Source: Mesorhizobium australicum WSM2073 (GTDB lineage Bacteria; Pseudomonadota; Alphaproteobacteria; Rhizobiales; Rhizobiaceae). Taken from it: 64,000 nt of DNA. The DNA lies in contig NC_019973.1 of NCBI RefSeq assembly GCF_000230995.2, forward strand, positions 124,001-188,000. Direction: 5' to 3'. The notes under the pieces were generated by a model. It worked only from the letters and a program-made list of their open reading frames with translations. It did no database searches and was not told where the DNA came from. A program made the position numbers and the translations under genes. Positions 35,262 through 43,112 of this stretch are shown here, piece after piece. Each line of letters begins with the position of its first letter. The first letter of the stretch is position 1.

Positions 35262-36416
35262 TTACCGTCCGCCGATGACGCCGATATAGTCCGATACCCA
35301 GCGATAATAGGGCACGCACTGGTCGTTCTGGGTGGCGCATTTGGAAACCGGCGTCTTCCAGAACTTGATCTTGTCGAAATTGTCGTAGCCGTTGGTCTTG
35401 CAGCCTTCCTCGCCGAGCAGCTCGTTGCCCTTGCAGGCGGCCGGCACGACCGGCAGCGAGCCGAACCAGGCGGAGACATCGCCCTGCACCTTCGGCGCCA
35501 GCGAATGCTCGAGCCACATATAGGCGCAGTTCGGGTGTGCCGCGTCGGCCTCCATCATGGTGGTGTCGGCCCAGCCGGTGACACCTTCTTCCGGCACGGT
35601 CGAGGCGACCGGCTTCTTGGCGGCGACCAGCGTGTTGACCTGGTACGGCCACGAGCCTGATGCAACGACGCCTTCGTTCTGGAAATCGTCGACCTGGATG
35701 GCGGCGTCGTGCCAGTAGCGGCCAACCAGCGTGCGCTGGACGCGCAGCAATTCGAGCGCCGCCTTGTACTGGTCCTCGTTCAATTCGTAGGGATCCTTGA
35801 TGCCGAGTTCCGGCTTGTGGAACATCAAATAATTGGCGGCATCCGCTATATGGATCGGTCCGTCATAGGCCTGGACGCGGCCTTTGTTGGACTTGCCATC
35901 CGGCAGCTTCATCTCCTCGAAGACGACGTTCCAGCTCTTCGGTGCTTCCTTGAAGACTTCGGTGTTGTACATCAGGATGTTGGGACCCCACTGATAGGGG
36001 ACGCCGTAATGCACCTTGTCGACGGTGAACCAGGGCGCGTCCTTCAGCCGGTCGTCCACCGTCTTCCAACTCGGGATGAGATCGGTGTTGATCGGCTGCA
36101 CGCGCTTGCCGGCGACGAGCCGCAGCGAGGCATCGCCCGAAGCTGTGACGAGGTCGAAGCCGCCCTCGTTCATCAGCGAGACCATTTCATCCGAGGTGTT
36201 GGCGGTCTTGACGTTGACCTTGCAACCGCTCTCCTTCTCGAAGGCGCTCACCCAGTCATAGCCCTTGTCGGTCTCGCCGCGCTCGATGTAGCCCGGCCAG
36301 GCGACGATGTTGACCTGACCTTCGCCCTTGCCGAGTTCCTTCACCTGGGCGATGGCCTGACCGGAGAAGGTCAGCGCGACCGTCAAGGCAGTGCACGACT
36401 TCAGGAATGAATGCAT
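35262..36416 (-). CDS. Putrescine-type periplasmic binding protein, PotD/YdcS-like
   Basis: 384-residue extracellular binding protein with a Sec signal peptide (MHSFLKSCTALTVALTFSG, cleavage after AIA at about residue 22). The mature part has QVNIVAWPGYIERGETDKG, EKESGCKVNVKTANTSDEMV and YHQ-free polyamine-type lobes ending in KCATQNDQCVPYYRW. GGGAG lies six bases before the ATG. It is the first gene of the importer operon. Resemblance to YdcS and patD in the same operon favour putrescine; other polyamines are possible. Confidence 0.9.
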   Translation of the reverse strand: MHSFLKSCTALTVALTFSGQAIAQVKELGKGEGQVNIVAWPGYIERGETDKGYDWVSAFEKESGCKVNVKTANTSDEMVSLMNEGGFDLVTASGDASLRLVAGKRVQPINTDLIPSWKTVDDRLKDAPWFTVDKVHYGVPYQWGPNILMYNTEVFKEAPKSWNVVFEEMKLPDGKSNKGRVQAYDGPIHIADAANYLMFHKPELGIKDPYELNEDQYKAALELLRVQRTLVGRYWHDAAIQVDDFQNEGVVASGSWPYQVNTLVAAKKPVASTVPEEGVTGWADTTMMEADAAHPNCAYMWLEHSLAPKVQGDVSAWFGSLPVVPAACKGNELLGEEGCKTNGYDNFDKIKFWKTPVSKCATQNDQCVPYYRWVSDYIGVIGGR

Positions 36417-36599
36417 ATCGATCTCCCATTTTGGCACGTGATCCTGAAACCGCTCCGGTTGTCGCCAGATCACGCGCGGACTGAAAAACTTGTCAGCTCG
36501 TCCGTTGGACTTGACGCCACTCTGATGGCAGCTTTGGTCCTTCCAACGGAAGGTGCTTTGAAAATCCCGGTTTCGCAAATTCATTTATCAGAAGGCCGA

Positions 36600-36616
36600 T
36601 ATCGGTTTTTCCGATA
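36600..36616. promoter_or_regulatory. 17-bp inverted repeat upstream of the polyamine importer operon
   Basis: TATCGG-TTTTT-CCGATA, perfect 6-bp arms, 184 bases before the binding-protein start and 8 bases beyond the 3' end of the adjacent methyltransferase gene. The left arm is also part of a 10-bp palindrome, CCGATATCGG. An operator or a weak terminator are both possible. Confidence 0.45.
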
Positions 36617-36623
36617 TACTCCC

Positions 36624-37469
36624 TCAGGCCAGCGCCGTCACCAGCCAGCAGGCGGCGTTGAAACGAGCCTGACCATCCTTTACGAAAGGGGCGAAGGCAG
36701 CAGGCAACACCGTGATAATTTTTTCGGCCGTCGCCTGGTCGGCCTCGCGCAGCGCGGCGGCGAGCGGCCCTAGCCGGGTGGCATACATCATCAGATCCCC
36801 TTCGGCGATCTTACATGGTAAGTTCGCCTGTCTGACGTCGATTGACGACCAGCCGCTCGCTTCAAGTATCCGCTTCACCTTGGCGCCGTCGGCAAAGGCA
36901 AACTGCCCCGGCGCATCGGGGTCTGGCGCGGGTGCGGTCGGCAGGAAAGGCGCAGCCGCTCGCGCGGCGGTCGTCATGAAATCATTCTCCGCCGGACTGC
37001 GCCAGGCAACAAAGGCGAGTTTGCCACCGCGCCTCGCTGCCTGTCTTATGTTGGAGAGCGCGGCCACGGGATCATCGAAGAACATGATACCAAAGCGCGA
37101 GACAACAGCGTCGAAGCGACCTGATTCGAACGCATACGTCTGGGCATCGCCCACTTCAAAACTTGCGTTTGCCACCTCTTCCGCCTGCGTGCGTTCTGTC
37201 GCCAGAGCGACAAGCGGCTGCGAAATGTCCAGCCCAACACAACGTCCGTTGTTGCCGACGCGGCGCGCCATCGCCAGAGTTGTCGCGCCGGCGCCGCAGC
37301 CGATGTCCAGGACGTTGCCCCCTTCCCGGGGATAGCCGGCATCGACTACCAGCCGCTCGAACGGCGCCAGAATCTCGTCAAGGATCGGCTGCATTTCGAC
37401 CCAGGCCTTTCCGCTGGCGTCGTTCCAGAGCGCGGCTTGCCGTGTGTTTGGCTGTGCGGATCGCGACAT
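36624..37469 (-). CDS. Class I SAM-dependent methyltransferase (UbiE/COQ5-like)
   Basis: 281-residue methyltransferase. The SAM motif NVLDIGCGAGATTLAMARRV lies at about residues 52-71, GLDISQPL follows as the acidic strand, and FGIMFFDDPVAALSNIR is the post-motif region. The protein starts MSRSAQPNTRQAALWND, with GAGG nine bases upstream. The opening resembles methyltransferases acting on small molecules; the substrate is unknown. It is divergent from a MerR-family gene with a 76-base shared promoter region, so the MerR protein probably regulates it. Confidence 0.83.
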   Translation of the reverse strand: MSRSAQPNTRQAALWNDASGKAWVEMQPILDEILAPFERLVVDAGYPREGGNVLDIGCGAGATTLAMARRVGNNGRCVGLDISQPLVALATERTQAEEVANASFEVGDAQTYAFESGRFDAVVSRFGIMFFDDPVAALSNIRQAARRGGKLAFVAWRSPAENDFMTTAARAAAPFLPTAPAPDPDAPGQFAFADGAKVKRILEASGWSSIDVRQANLPCKIAEGDLMMYATRLGPLAAALREADQATAEKIITVLPAAFAPFVKDGQARFNAACWLVTALA

Positions 37470-37523
37470 AACGGACCTCACTTTTCTGTTGCTCTCACCA
37501 ATCGTCGCCATCACTTTACGAGT

Positions 37524-37537
37524 TCAAGCCGACTTGA
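37524..37537. promoter_or_regulatory. Dyad in the MerR/methyltransferase intergenic region
   Basis: TCAAG-CCGA-CTTGA, next to the MerR ribosome-binding site (GAGG at 37537-37540), with a further CAAG after it. A candidate autoregulatory site; shorter than a classic MerR operator. Confidence 0.4.
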
Positions 37538-37545
37538 GGTCAAGC

Positions 37546-38037
37546 ATGAAAGATATGGACATTGCCGAAGTGTCGCGCCGCACCGGCGTACCCGCATCGA
37601 CACTTCGTTACTACGAGGAGAAGGGCCTAATTGCTTCGATCGGCCGTCGCGGCCTGCGCCGCTTGTTCGATCCGGCTGTCCTGGAACGGCTCGCCTTGAT
37701 TGGGCTTGGACGCGCGGGCGGATTCGCACTGGACGAGATTTCCGCGATGCTGACGCCCGACGGCCTGCCGAAAATGGATCGGGCGCGCCTGGATGCGAAG
37801 GCCAACGAACTGGACCACACCATCCAGCGCCTGACCGCGATCCGGGAGGCTCTGCGTCACGCCGCCCGATGCCCCGCCGCTCGGCCGATGGAGTGTCCGA
37901 CGTTTCGCCGCGCCGTCAGGCTTGCCGGCGCCGGCCGCTTCGAGGTTGCTCCGCTCGGGCCTTTCAAAGCGGAGCCGGTTCCCGCCACAAAGCGCAAGCG
38001 CAAGACTGGCGGCGTCGCCGGGAGCAGACCACACTAG
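37546..38037 (+). CDS. MerR-family transcriptional regulator
   Basis: 163 residues: a MerR-type winged HTH (MDIAEVSRRTGVPASTLRYY followed by EEKGLIASIGRRGLRRLF), then a coiled-coil helix around LDAKANELDHTIQRLTAIRE and a C-terminal part with cysteines at ARCPAARPMECP that could bind a ligand or metal. It ends in a basic tail, KRKRKTGG. Divergent from the methyltransferase gene, which it presumably controls. Its 3' end overlaps the convergent LysR gene by four bases. Confidence 0.85.
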   Translation: MKDMDIAEVSRRTGVPASTLRYYEEKGLIASIGRRGLRRLFDPAVLERLALIGLGRAGGFALDEISAMLTPDGLPKMDRARLDAKANELDHTIQRLTAIREALRHAARCPAARPMECPTFRRAVRLAGAGRFEVAPLGPFKAEPVPATKRKRKTGGVAGSRPH

Positions 38038-38939
38038 CGGCGCACCGTCCGCTGCGACTGGGCAAGACCCACAAAATCGCGCGCCGCGGCGGCCAAGCCA
38101 GATCCCCGCCGCCAGACCATGCCAACCTGCACCACCGGCAAGGAACCGGAAATGTCGCGCGATTCGATGCGGTCGCCCTCCAGCGACCAGGGTCGGTAGA
38201 CGAGGTCAGGCAGCAGCGCCACGCCGGCCCCGGTGGCGACGAGGCTGCGAACGGCCTCCACGGAACGGGTGCGGAAGGCGACATGCGGCCTGGCGCCGAT
38301 CGCCGTCAGCAGCTTGCCGGTGTTTTCCTCGATCTCGTCAACGGTCAGCATGATCAGCGGTTCGGAGGCGATATCGCCGATGCCGATAATGTCGGCGCCA
38401 GCCAGGGGATGGCCGAGCGGCAGCCACAGCCGGTAAGCCGAGACTTCGAGGATTTCCGATTGCAGTGCGGTGCGGTCGCGCAAATTGGAGGTGACCATGA
38501 CGGCAATGTCCAGCTTGCCGCCGATCAGGAGATGTTCGAGGTAGTCGCCATTGTCCTCGATGGCCGAGACCTCGACGCCGGGATAGGCGCGGCGGTAGCG
38601 TGAAAGCAGGTCCGACAGCACATAGCCGGCGACCAGTGAGGTGACGCCCAGTTGCAGCCGCCCGCCCGCCACGGCCTGCTCGCCGGAAAAAGAACGGCGG
38701 GCGTCGGACACATCGGCGAGAATCTTTGTCGCGTGGCGCAGGAACTGGTGACCCTTGTGGGTGATGTTGAGGCCGCGCGGATGGCGCTCGAACAGTTCGA
38801 CGCCAAGATCGCTTTCAAGTTCCTTGATCGCCTCGGTGACCGACGACTGCGAGATGGAGAGGTTTTGCGCCGCGCGCGATACCGTGCCTTGCTCGGCGAC
38901 GGCGATGAAGAACTGCAACTGCCGGATGGTGAAGGCCAT
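38034..38939 (-). CDS. LysR-family transcriptional regulator
   Basis: 301 residues. The HTH is MAFTIRQLQFFIAVAEQGTV then QNLSISQSSVTEAIKELESD, and the effector domain follows with GRLQLGVTSLVAGYVLSDLL. The ATG at 38939 gives the standard LysR start; longer frames upstream encode a repeat-derived sequence. The effector domain resembles regulators of amino acid or aromatic metabolism only in general terms. No target gene is obvious: DedA and a methyltransferase lie upstream on the same strand. Confidence 0.88.
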   Translation of the reverse strand: MAFTIRQLQFFIAVAEQGTVSRAAQNLSISQSSVTEAIKELESDLGVELFERHPRGLNITHKGHQFLRHATKILADVSDARRSFSGEQAVAGGRLQLGVTSLVAGYVLSDLLSRYRRAYPGVEVSAIEDNGDYLEHLLIGGKLDIAVMVTSNLRDRTALQSEILEVSAYRLWLPLGHPLAGADIIGIGDIASEPLIMLTVDEIEENTGKLLTAIGARPHVAFRTRSVEAVRSLVATGAGVALLPDLVYRPWSLEGDRIESRDISGSLPVVQVGMVWRRGSGLAAAARDFVGLAQSQRTVRR

Positions 38940-38992
38940 GGCCGGACTAAACACCGCCGCAACCGCGAAGAAAAGCCGATGGCGACGCTTAT

Positions 38993-39022
38993 CCCATGGC
39001 TGGATGTCCCATGGCTGAATGT
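38993..39022 (+). repeat. Tandem 15-bp repeat between LysR and dedA genes
   Basis: CCCATGGCTGGATGT followed immediately by CCCATGGCTGAATGT (14 of 15 identical). It lies in the 94-base gap upstream of the LysR gene; a local duplication or paired regulator site. Confidence 0.5.
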
Positions 39023-39033
39023 CTGGCCGTGGC

Positions 39034-39651
39034 TCAGCCGAGCATCGGCCGGATGCGCCGCCAGCATGCCGGGCCGTAGCGCAAGGCAAGCATGAATGCC
39101 GTTTCCAGCGCCAGGACAATAGCGATGATGCGAAAGCCGACGGCGAGCGGGCTCTGGCCGCTGCCATGCAGCGCATAGCCTGTAAGCAGAAATCCGGCAT
39201 TCCAGAGCGTGGCTCCGGCTACCGTCGCGACCACGAAAGGTAAGGCTGGCAGGCAGAGCGCGCCGGCCGCGATCGGCAAATAGTTGCGCACCGTCGGAAT
39301 GAACTGCGCCAGCAGGGAAACCCTGACATGGTTGCGGCGATAGGCTTGGCCAAGCTTGCGGTAGGTCTCGGGGCGCAAGAAGACATATCTGCCGAACCGC
39401 TCGACCAGCCTGTCGGCGCGATCGATTCCGATCCGGCGGCCGACAGTGTACCAGACGAGACAGCCTGTCGTTGAGGCCAGCGTGGTCACGCCAAGCAGAA
39501 TTGCCAGCGTCCCATCGTCAGGCGCCGCCGTCATGCCGAGGAACAGCAGCAGCACATGCGAGGGCGGGATCGGCAGAATCTTCTCGGTAAAGGCGAGGCA
39601 GAAGACGCCGAACAGGCCGAAGCCGAGAATGGCCGACAATGGTCCCGTCAT
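39034..39651 (-). CDS. DedA-family membrane protein
   Basis: 205-residue inner-membrane protein of the DedA/SNARE-associated family, members of which are linked to lipid carrier recycling. It has several hydrophobic helices, the re-entrant start LAFTEKILPIPPSHVLLLFLG, and the conserved segment LAQFIPTVRNYLPIAAGAL, which contains the family arginine. It overlaps the upstream methyltransferase gene by four bases (ATGA), so the two are co-expressed, fitting a shared role in membrane lipids. Confidence 0.87.
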   Translation of the reverse strand: MTGPLSAILGFGLFGVFCLAFTEKILPIPPSHVLLLFLGMTAAPDDGTLAILLGVTTLASTTGCLVWYTVGRRIGIDRADRLVERFGRYVFLRPETYRKLGQAYRRNHVRVSLLAQFIPTVRNYLPIAAGALCLPALPFVVATVAGATLWNAGFLLTGYALHGSGQSPLAVGFRIIAIVLALETAFMLALRYGPACWRRIRPMLG

Positions 39652-40247
39652 GCGAAGCGCCAGTCGTAGGTTCCTGACGTCTTGAGCCTGGCGATGCGAT
39701 AGACCGTCGCCGGCGGGAAGTTGCGAAAGGTGTGGCCAACCCGCGTAACCCCGAGATCGAGCCTGTCGAGCAGCGACTGGTCGAATGGGCAGCGCCGTCC
39801 GAGCGTGAACTGGTAGAGCGCTCCGCCGGGGCGAAGGTTGGCGAAAACACCTTCGAGAATGGCAAATGTCCTGCGCGGCGAAATCAGCCGGAAAGGCAAG
39901 CCGCTGACGGCGGCGCCAATCGCAGGCCGGTGGAAGAGCGAGAGATGGCGCAGACCGACGGCGTCCATTTCGAAAATCCGGGCAGCAGGAAAACGACGCA
40001 TGAGCAGTGCGGCGAAATCCGGATCGGATTCGATCAGCGTCAAATCTTCCTCCTTCACCCCGCGCGACAGCAGCGCCCTCGTGAACGGCCCGGTTCCCGG
40101 ACCGAGTTCCAGCACGGGGCCAGTCTCGGGTCCAATGTCACGGGTCATCAATGCCGCCAGGCTGGAGCTGGACGGCGTGACGGAGCCGACCCTGAACGGC
40201 GCGACGGTCCACGCCATGAGAAAAGACAGAGCATCATTTGCGGGCAT
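39648..40247 (-). CDS. PmtA-like phospholipid N-methyltransferase family protein
   Basis: 199-residue SAM-dependent methyltransferase. The motif VLELGPGTGPFTRALLSRGV lies near residue 44, TLIESDPDFAALLMRRFP gives the acidic strand, and SGLPFRLISPRRT the post-motif region; this pattern is that of the rhizobial PmtA group, which methylates phosphatidylethanolamine. N-terminal SFLMAWTVAPFRVGSVTPSS also fits. The ATG at 40247 has GAGG nine bases upstream. Its partner dedA overlaps its stop codon. The exact lipid substrate is not proven; rRNA-dimethylase-like enzymes share the fold. Confidence 0.8.
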   Translation of the reverse strand: MPANDALSFLMAWTVAPFRVGSVTPSSSSLAALMTRDIGPETGPVLELGPGTGPFTRALLSRGVKEEDLTLIESDPDFAALLMRRFPAARIFEMDAVGLRHLSLFHRPAIGAAVSGLPFRLISPRRTFAILEGVFANLRPGGALYQFTLGRRCPFDQSLLDRLDLGVTRVGHTFRNFPPATVYRIARLKTSGTYDWRFA

Positions 40248-40328
40248 GGTAACCTCGATCCCGGACAACATCACGCCAACCAGTTTGGTGTGCCCACGTG
40301 GTTTCGTTTCAGCGCCATTTGGTTTCGA

Positions 40329-40366
40329 GCGTCAGGCCCGACCTGTTGCATATTCGGGCCTGACGC
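40329..40366. promoter_or_regulatory. Perfect 13-bp inverted repeat upstream of the two-component system
   Basis: GCGTCAGGCCCGA (40329-40341) and TCGGGCCTGACGC (40354-40366) with a 12-base spacer. It sits in the 299-base gap between the divergent PmtA-like and response regulator genes. No T-run follows, so a terminator is unlikely. Confidence 0.55.
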
Positions 40367-40546
40367 CGTCACGTCGGCGCGAGCGATTCGTGCCGACCCG
40401 GCGTTGTTTGCCGCGATTGGGTTGCATAGACATTGCGCAATTTCGCTGAGGCAAGAAAGTGCCTGTCGACCGCAGTCCTTCGGCTTTGCCATGTTCACGC
40501 AATGTTGGCGCGGTAGCGCCCGACGCGGTGTTCTGAGGGATTGTCG

Positions 40547-41221
40547 ATGCGTATCTTGCTGGTCGAAGACGAACCCGAGATGGTCTCGGCCCTGCGGGCC
40601 GCGCTGAAGCGCCACGACATGGTGGTCGATCACGCCGGCACATTGCTGGAGGCGGAGGGGTTCGTTGCCGTCGACAGCTATGACGCCATCCTGCTCGACC
40701 GCCAGTTGCCGGATGGCGACGGGCTGTCGCTGGTGCCGAGACTGCGTTCGGCCAGGAACACCACGCCCGTGCTGGTGCTGACGGCGAGAGGCGACACGTC
40801 GGACAAGGTCAATGGGCTGGACATGGGCGCGGACGATTATCTGGCAAAGCCATTCGCGTTCGAGGAACTGCTTGCCCGGTTGCGCGCGCTGCTCAGGCGC
40901 CCGGCGCCGCTGCAGTCGCAGTTCATCCGGGCCGGCGATCTGGTGCTCGACGTCGGACATCGCGAAGCGTCGATCCGTGCCGAACCGCTCAGCCTGCCGC
41001 GCCGCGAACTCCTTGTGCTGGAGGCTCTGATGCGCCGCACCGGCCGCATGGTGCAGCGCGAGGCGCTGATGGAGGCGGTGTTCGGTCTCGACGACGAGAT
41101 CCAGTCCAACGCGCTCGACACGCATGTCTCGCGCCTGCGCCGCAAGCTCGCCGATGCCAATGCCGGGGTGACGATCAACGGCATTCGCGGCGTCGGCTAT
41201 CTCCTGCGCGAGACGACATGA
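40547..41221 (+). CDS. OmpR-family response regulator (QseB/PmrA-like)
   Basis: 224 residues: receiver domain MRILLVEDEPEMVSALRAAL with phosphoacceptor D51 in ILLDRQLPDGDG and the lysine in DDYLAKPFAF, then a winged-helix output domain from about residue 125, with HVSRLRRKLADANAGV as recognition helix region. The start is the ATG with GAGGG upstream. It is followed after ten bases by the sensor kinase gene. The stimulus is unknown. Confidence 0.92.
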   Translation: MRILLVEDEPEMVSALRAALKRHDMVVDHAGTLLEAEGFVAVDSYDAILLDRQLPDGDGLSLVPRLRSARNTTPVLVLTARGDTSDKVNGLDMGADDYLAKPFAFEELLARLRALLRRPAPLQSQFIRAGDLVLDVGHREASIRAEPLSLPRRELLVLEALMRRTGRMVQREALMEAVFGLDDEIQSNALDTHVSRLRRKLADANAGVTINGIRGVGYLLRETT

Positions 41222-41231
41222 GCGCCAAGCG

Positions 41232-42593
41232 ATGAGCCTCAAGCGCCCGCATTCGCTGAAATGGAGCTTGGTGCTGCGCATCGCCTTGCTGCAATGCGCC
41301 ATGCTGACCCTGATCATCGTCGGCATTCTCGGCGCCATGCTGGCCACCGGCCTTATCCCGCACGATTACGAGGACGGCACGATGGACGTGCTGGCGGATG
41401 CGGTGACACGCGATGCCGGCGGCAAGTTGGTTCTGCGCGAGACCTCGGACCTGACGAAGCTGCGGTCAGGTGTTCCCGACCTCTGGTTCATCATTCGAGA
41501 CAAGCAGGGGCAAAGGCTGCAAGAGGGGACCGTGCCGCCCACCTTCCAGCCTTTCACCGGACTGCTCGACACGATCAGCGACGCCCGTATCGACCATGCA
41601 ATCGGACAAGCCGCGCCGCCGGAGGGAAAGATCCGCTGGACCGACACGATGGCCGGCAACGTCCAGATTTTCAGCGGCACCAAGGGCGGGCTTTCGCTGC
41701 TGCGTCTGCTCGGCCAGGCGCCGCAATTCTTCCTGCAGGGCATATTGCCGCTCGCCGGGCTGATGGCGCTGGCCACGCTGTTCGCGACGCCATGGGTGGT
41801 GCGTGGCGCTTTGTCGGGCCTTGGCCATGCGGCGGCCGAGGCTGAGCGCATCGACATCGACCAGCGCGGCGTGCAGTTGCCGCTGAAGGACGTGCCCGCG
41901 GAAGTGACGCCGCTGGTCAAGGCCGTGAATGCTGCCCTTGCGCGCCTCGACAAGGGCTATGAGCGCCACAAGCGCTTCCTCACCGACGCCGCCCATGAGC
42001 TCAGGACACCGGTCGCCATCCTCAACACGCGCCTGGCCTCGCTGCCTACGACACCGGAGCGGGCACGGCTGCTGCAGGACGCGGCCAGGCTTTCAACGCT
42101 GACCGACCAGTTGCTCGACCTGCAGCGCCTCGACCGGCAGACGTCGCCGTTCGAAGCGGTCGATCTCGTGGCGACCGCGCGCGGCGTTATCGTCGACCTC
42201 GCGCCGATGGCGTTTTCTGCCGGTTACGAAATGTCGTTCGAGCCGGAACGGGACACGATTTTCGCCACCGGAGACCGCACCGCCATCGAGCGCGCGGTGA
42301 CCAACATCGTCCAGAACGCCATCGAGCATGGCGGCCGCGCTGGCAAGATCACCGTCGGCGTCACAACGCCCGCCATCATCGAGGTCCGGGACGAAGGCGA
42401 CGGCGTCCCGCCGGGCGAGCGGGAGCGCATCTTCGAGCCCTTCTATCGGCTGCGCCCGCAGGATCATGGCGCCGGCCTCGGCCTCAATCTCGTGCAGGAA
42501 ATCATGTATCTCCATGGCGGCCGCATCGATATCCTCGATGGCAAGCCCAGCGGCGCCTGCTTCAGGATGAGTTTTCGCGCTTTACCCGTTTAG
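41232..42593 (+). CDS. Sensor histidine kinase (QseC-like)
   Basis: 453-residue membrane kinase paired with the upstream response regulator. A first transmembrane helix (IALLQCAMLTLIIVGILGAM) and a second near residues 165-185 (LPLAGLMALATLFA) flank a periplasmic domain of about 130 residues. Then come a HAMP-like segment, the phosphoacceptor histidine in FLTDAAHELRTPVA, the N box NIVQNAIEHGG and the G boxes VRDEGDGVPPGER and GAGLGLNLVQEI. Periplasmic residues give no hint of the ligand. Confidence 0.92.
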   Translation: MSLKRPHSLKWSLVLRIALLQCAMLTLIIVGILGAMLATGLIPHDYEDGTMDVLADAVTRDAGGKLVLRETSDLTKLRSGVPDLWFIIRDKQGQRLQEGTVPPTFQPFTGLLDTISDARIDHAIGQAAPPEGKIRWTDTMAGNVQIFSGTKGGLSLLRLLGQAPQFFLQGILPLAGLMALATLFATPWVVRGALSGLGHAAAEAERIDIDQRGVQLPLKDVPAEVTPLVKAVNAALARLDKGYERHKRFLTDAAHELRTPVAILNTRLASLPTTPERARLLQDAARLSTLTDQLLDLQRLDRQTSPFEAVDLVATARGVIVDLAPMAFSAGYEMSFEPERDTIFATGDRTAIERAVTNIVQNAIEHGGRAGKITVGVTTPAIIEVRDEGDGVPPGERERIFEPFYRLRPQDHGAGLGLNLVQEIMYLHGGRIDILDGKPSGACFRMSFRALPV

Positions 42594-42627
42594 CCTTGCC
42601 GCCAACCTCGCAAGGCCGCTGGTGCGT

Positions 42628-42656
42628 TTGACATTGCGATAAATCGTAACTAACTA
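42628..42656 (+). promoter_or_regulatory. Candidate promoter of the Rrf2 gene with internal palindrome
   Basis: Consensus -35 TTGACA (42628-42633), 17-base spacer and a weak -10 TAACTA (42651-42656), only a few bases before the ATG at 42663, so the transcript could be leaderless. The spacer contains CGAT-AA-ATCG (42637-42646), a candidate Rrf2 operator. Confidence 0.5.
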
Positions 42657-42662
42657 AGTTGC

Positions 42663-43112
42663 ATGAAACGCAATAGCCGACTGTCCTCCACTCTGCACAT
42701 CCTCGTTCACATGGCCGAGGAGCCCGAGCAGGCGCTGACCTCCGAGCAGCTTGCCACCTTCATCCATACCAATCCGGTGGTGGTGCGCCGGACCATCGCA
42801 GGCTTGCGCGACGCGGGCATCGTCACCTCGTCACGCGGACATGGCGGCGGCTGGCTGCTCGGGCGCGCGCCCGAGAACATTTCACTGGCCGAGATCAGCC
42901 TTGCCCTTGGCGAGACGCTGCTGCCGTTCAGCACCGAACCGGAAAGCCCGGGCTGTCTCGTCGAGCAAGCGGTGATCGCCGTGCTCGACGATTTTCGCAT
43001 CGCGGCCGAGAAGCTGCTGGCGGAGAAGCTCAGCCGCATCACGCTGGCCGACCTGACAGCCGATTTTCACCGTCGTTTCGACCTCGTTGGAGTTTCCAGC
43101 CATGCAGTATGA
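42663..43112 (+). CDS. Rrf2-family transcriptional regulator with a single cysteine
   Basis: 149 residues with the Rrf2 winged helix: RLSSTLHILVHMAEEPEQAL, then TNPVVVRRTIAGLRDAGIVT and the wing SSRGHGGGWLLGR. It has one cysteine only, C98 in ESPGCLVEQAV, so it cannot hold an IscR-type three-cysteine cluster and looks more like YwnA-type or thiol-redox Rrf2 regulators. The end of the gene overlaps the start of a disulfide-reductase-like flavoprotein gene by eleven bases, which ties its function to redox control. No ribosome-binding site is obvious. Confidence 0.87.
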   Translation: MKRNSRLSSTLHILVHMAEEPEQALTSEQLATFIHTNPVVVRRTIAGLRDAGIVTSSRGHGGGWLLGRAPENISLAEISLALGETLLPFSTEPESPGCLVEQAVIAVLDDFRIAAEKLLAEKLSRITLADLTADFHRRFDLVGVSSHAV

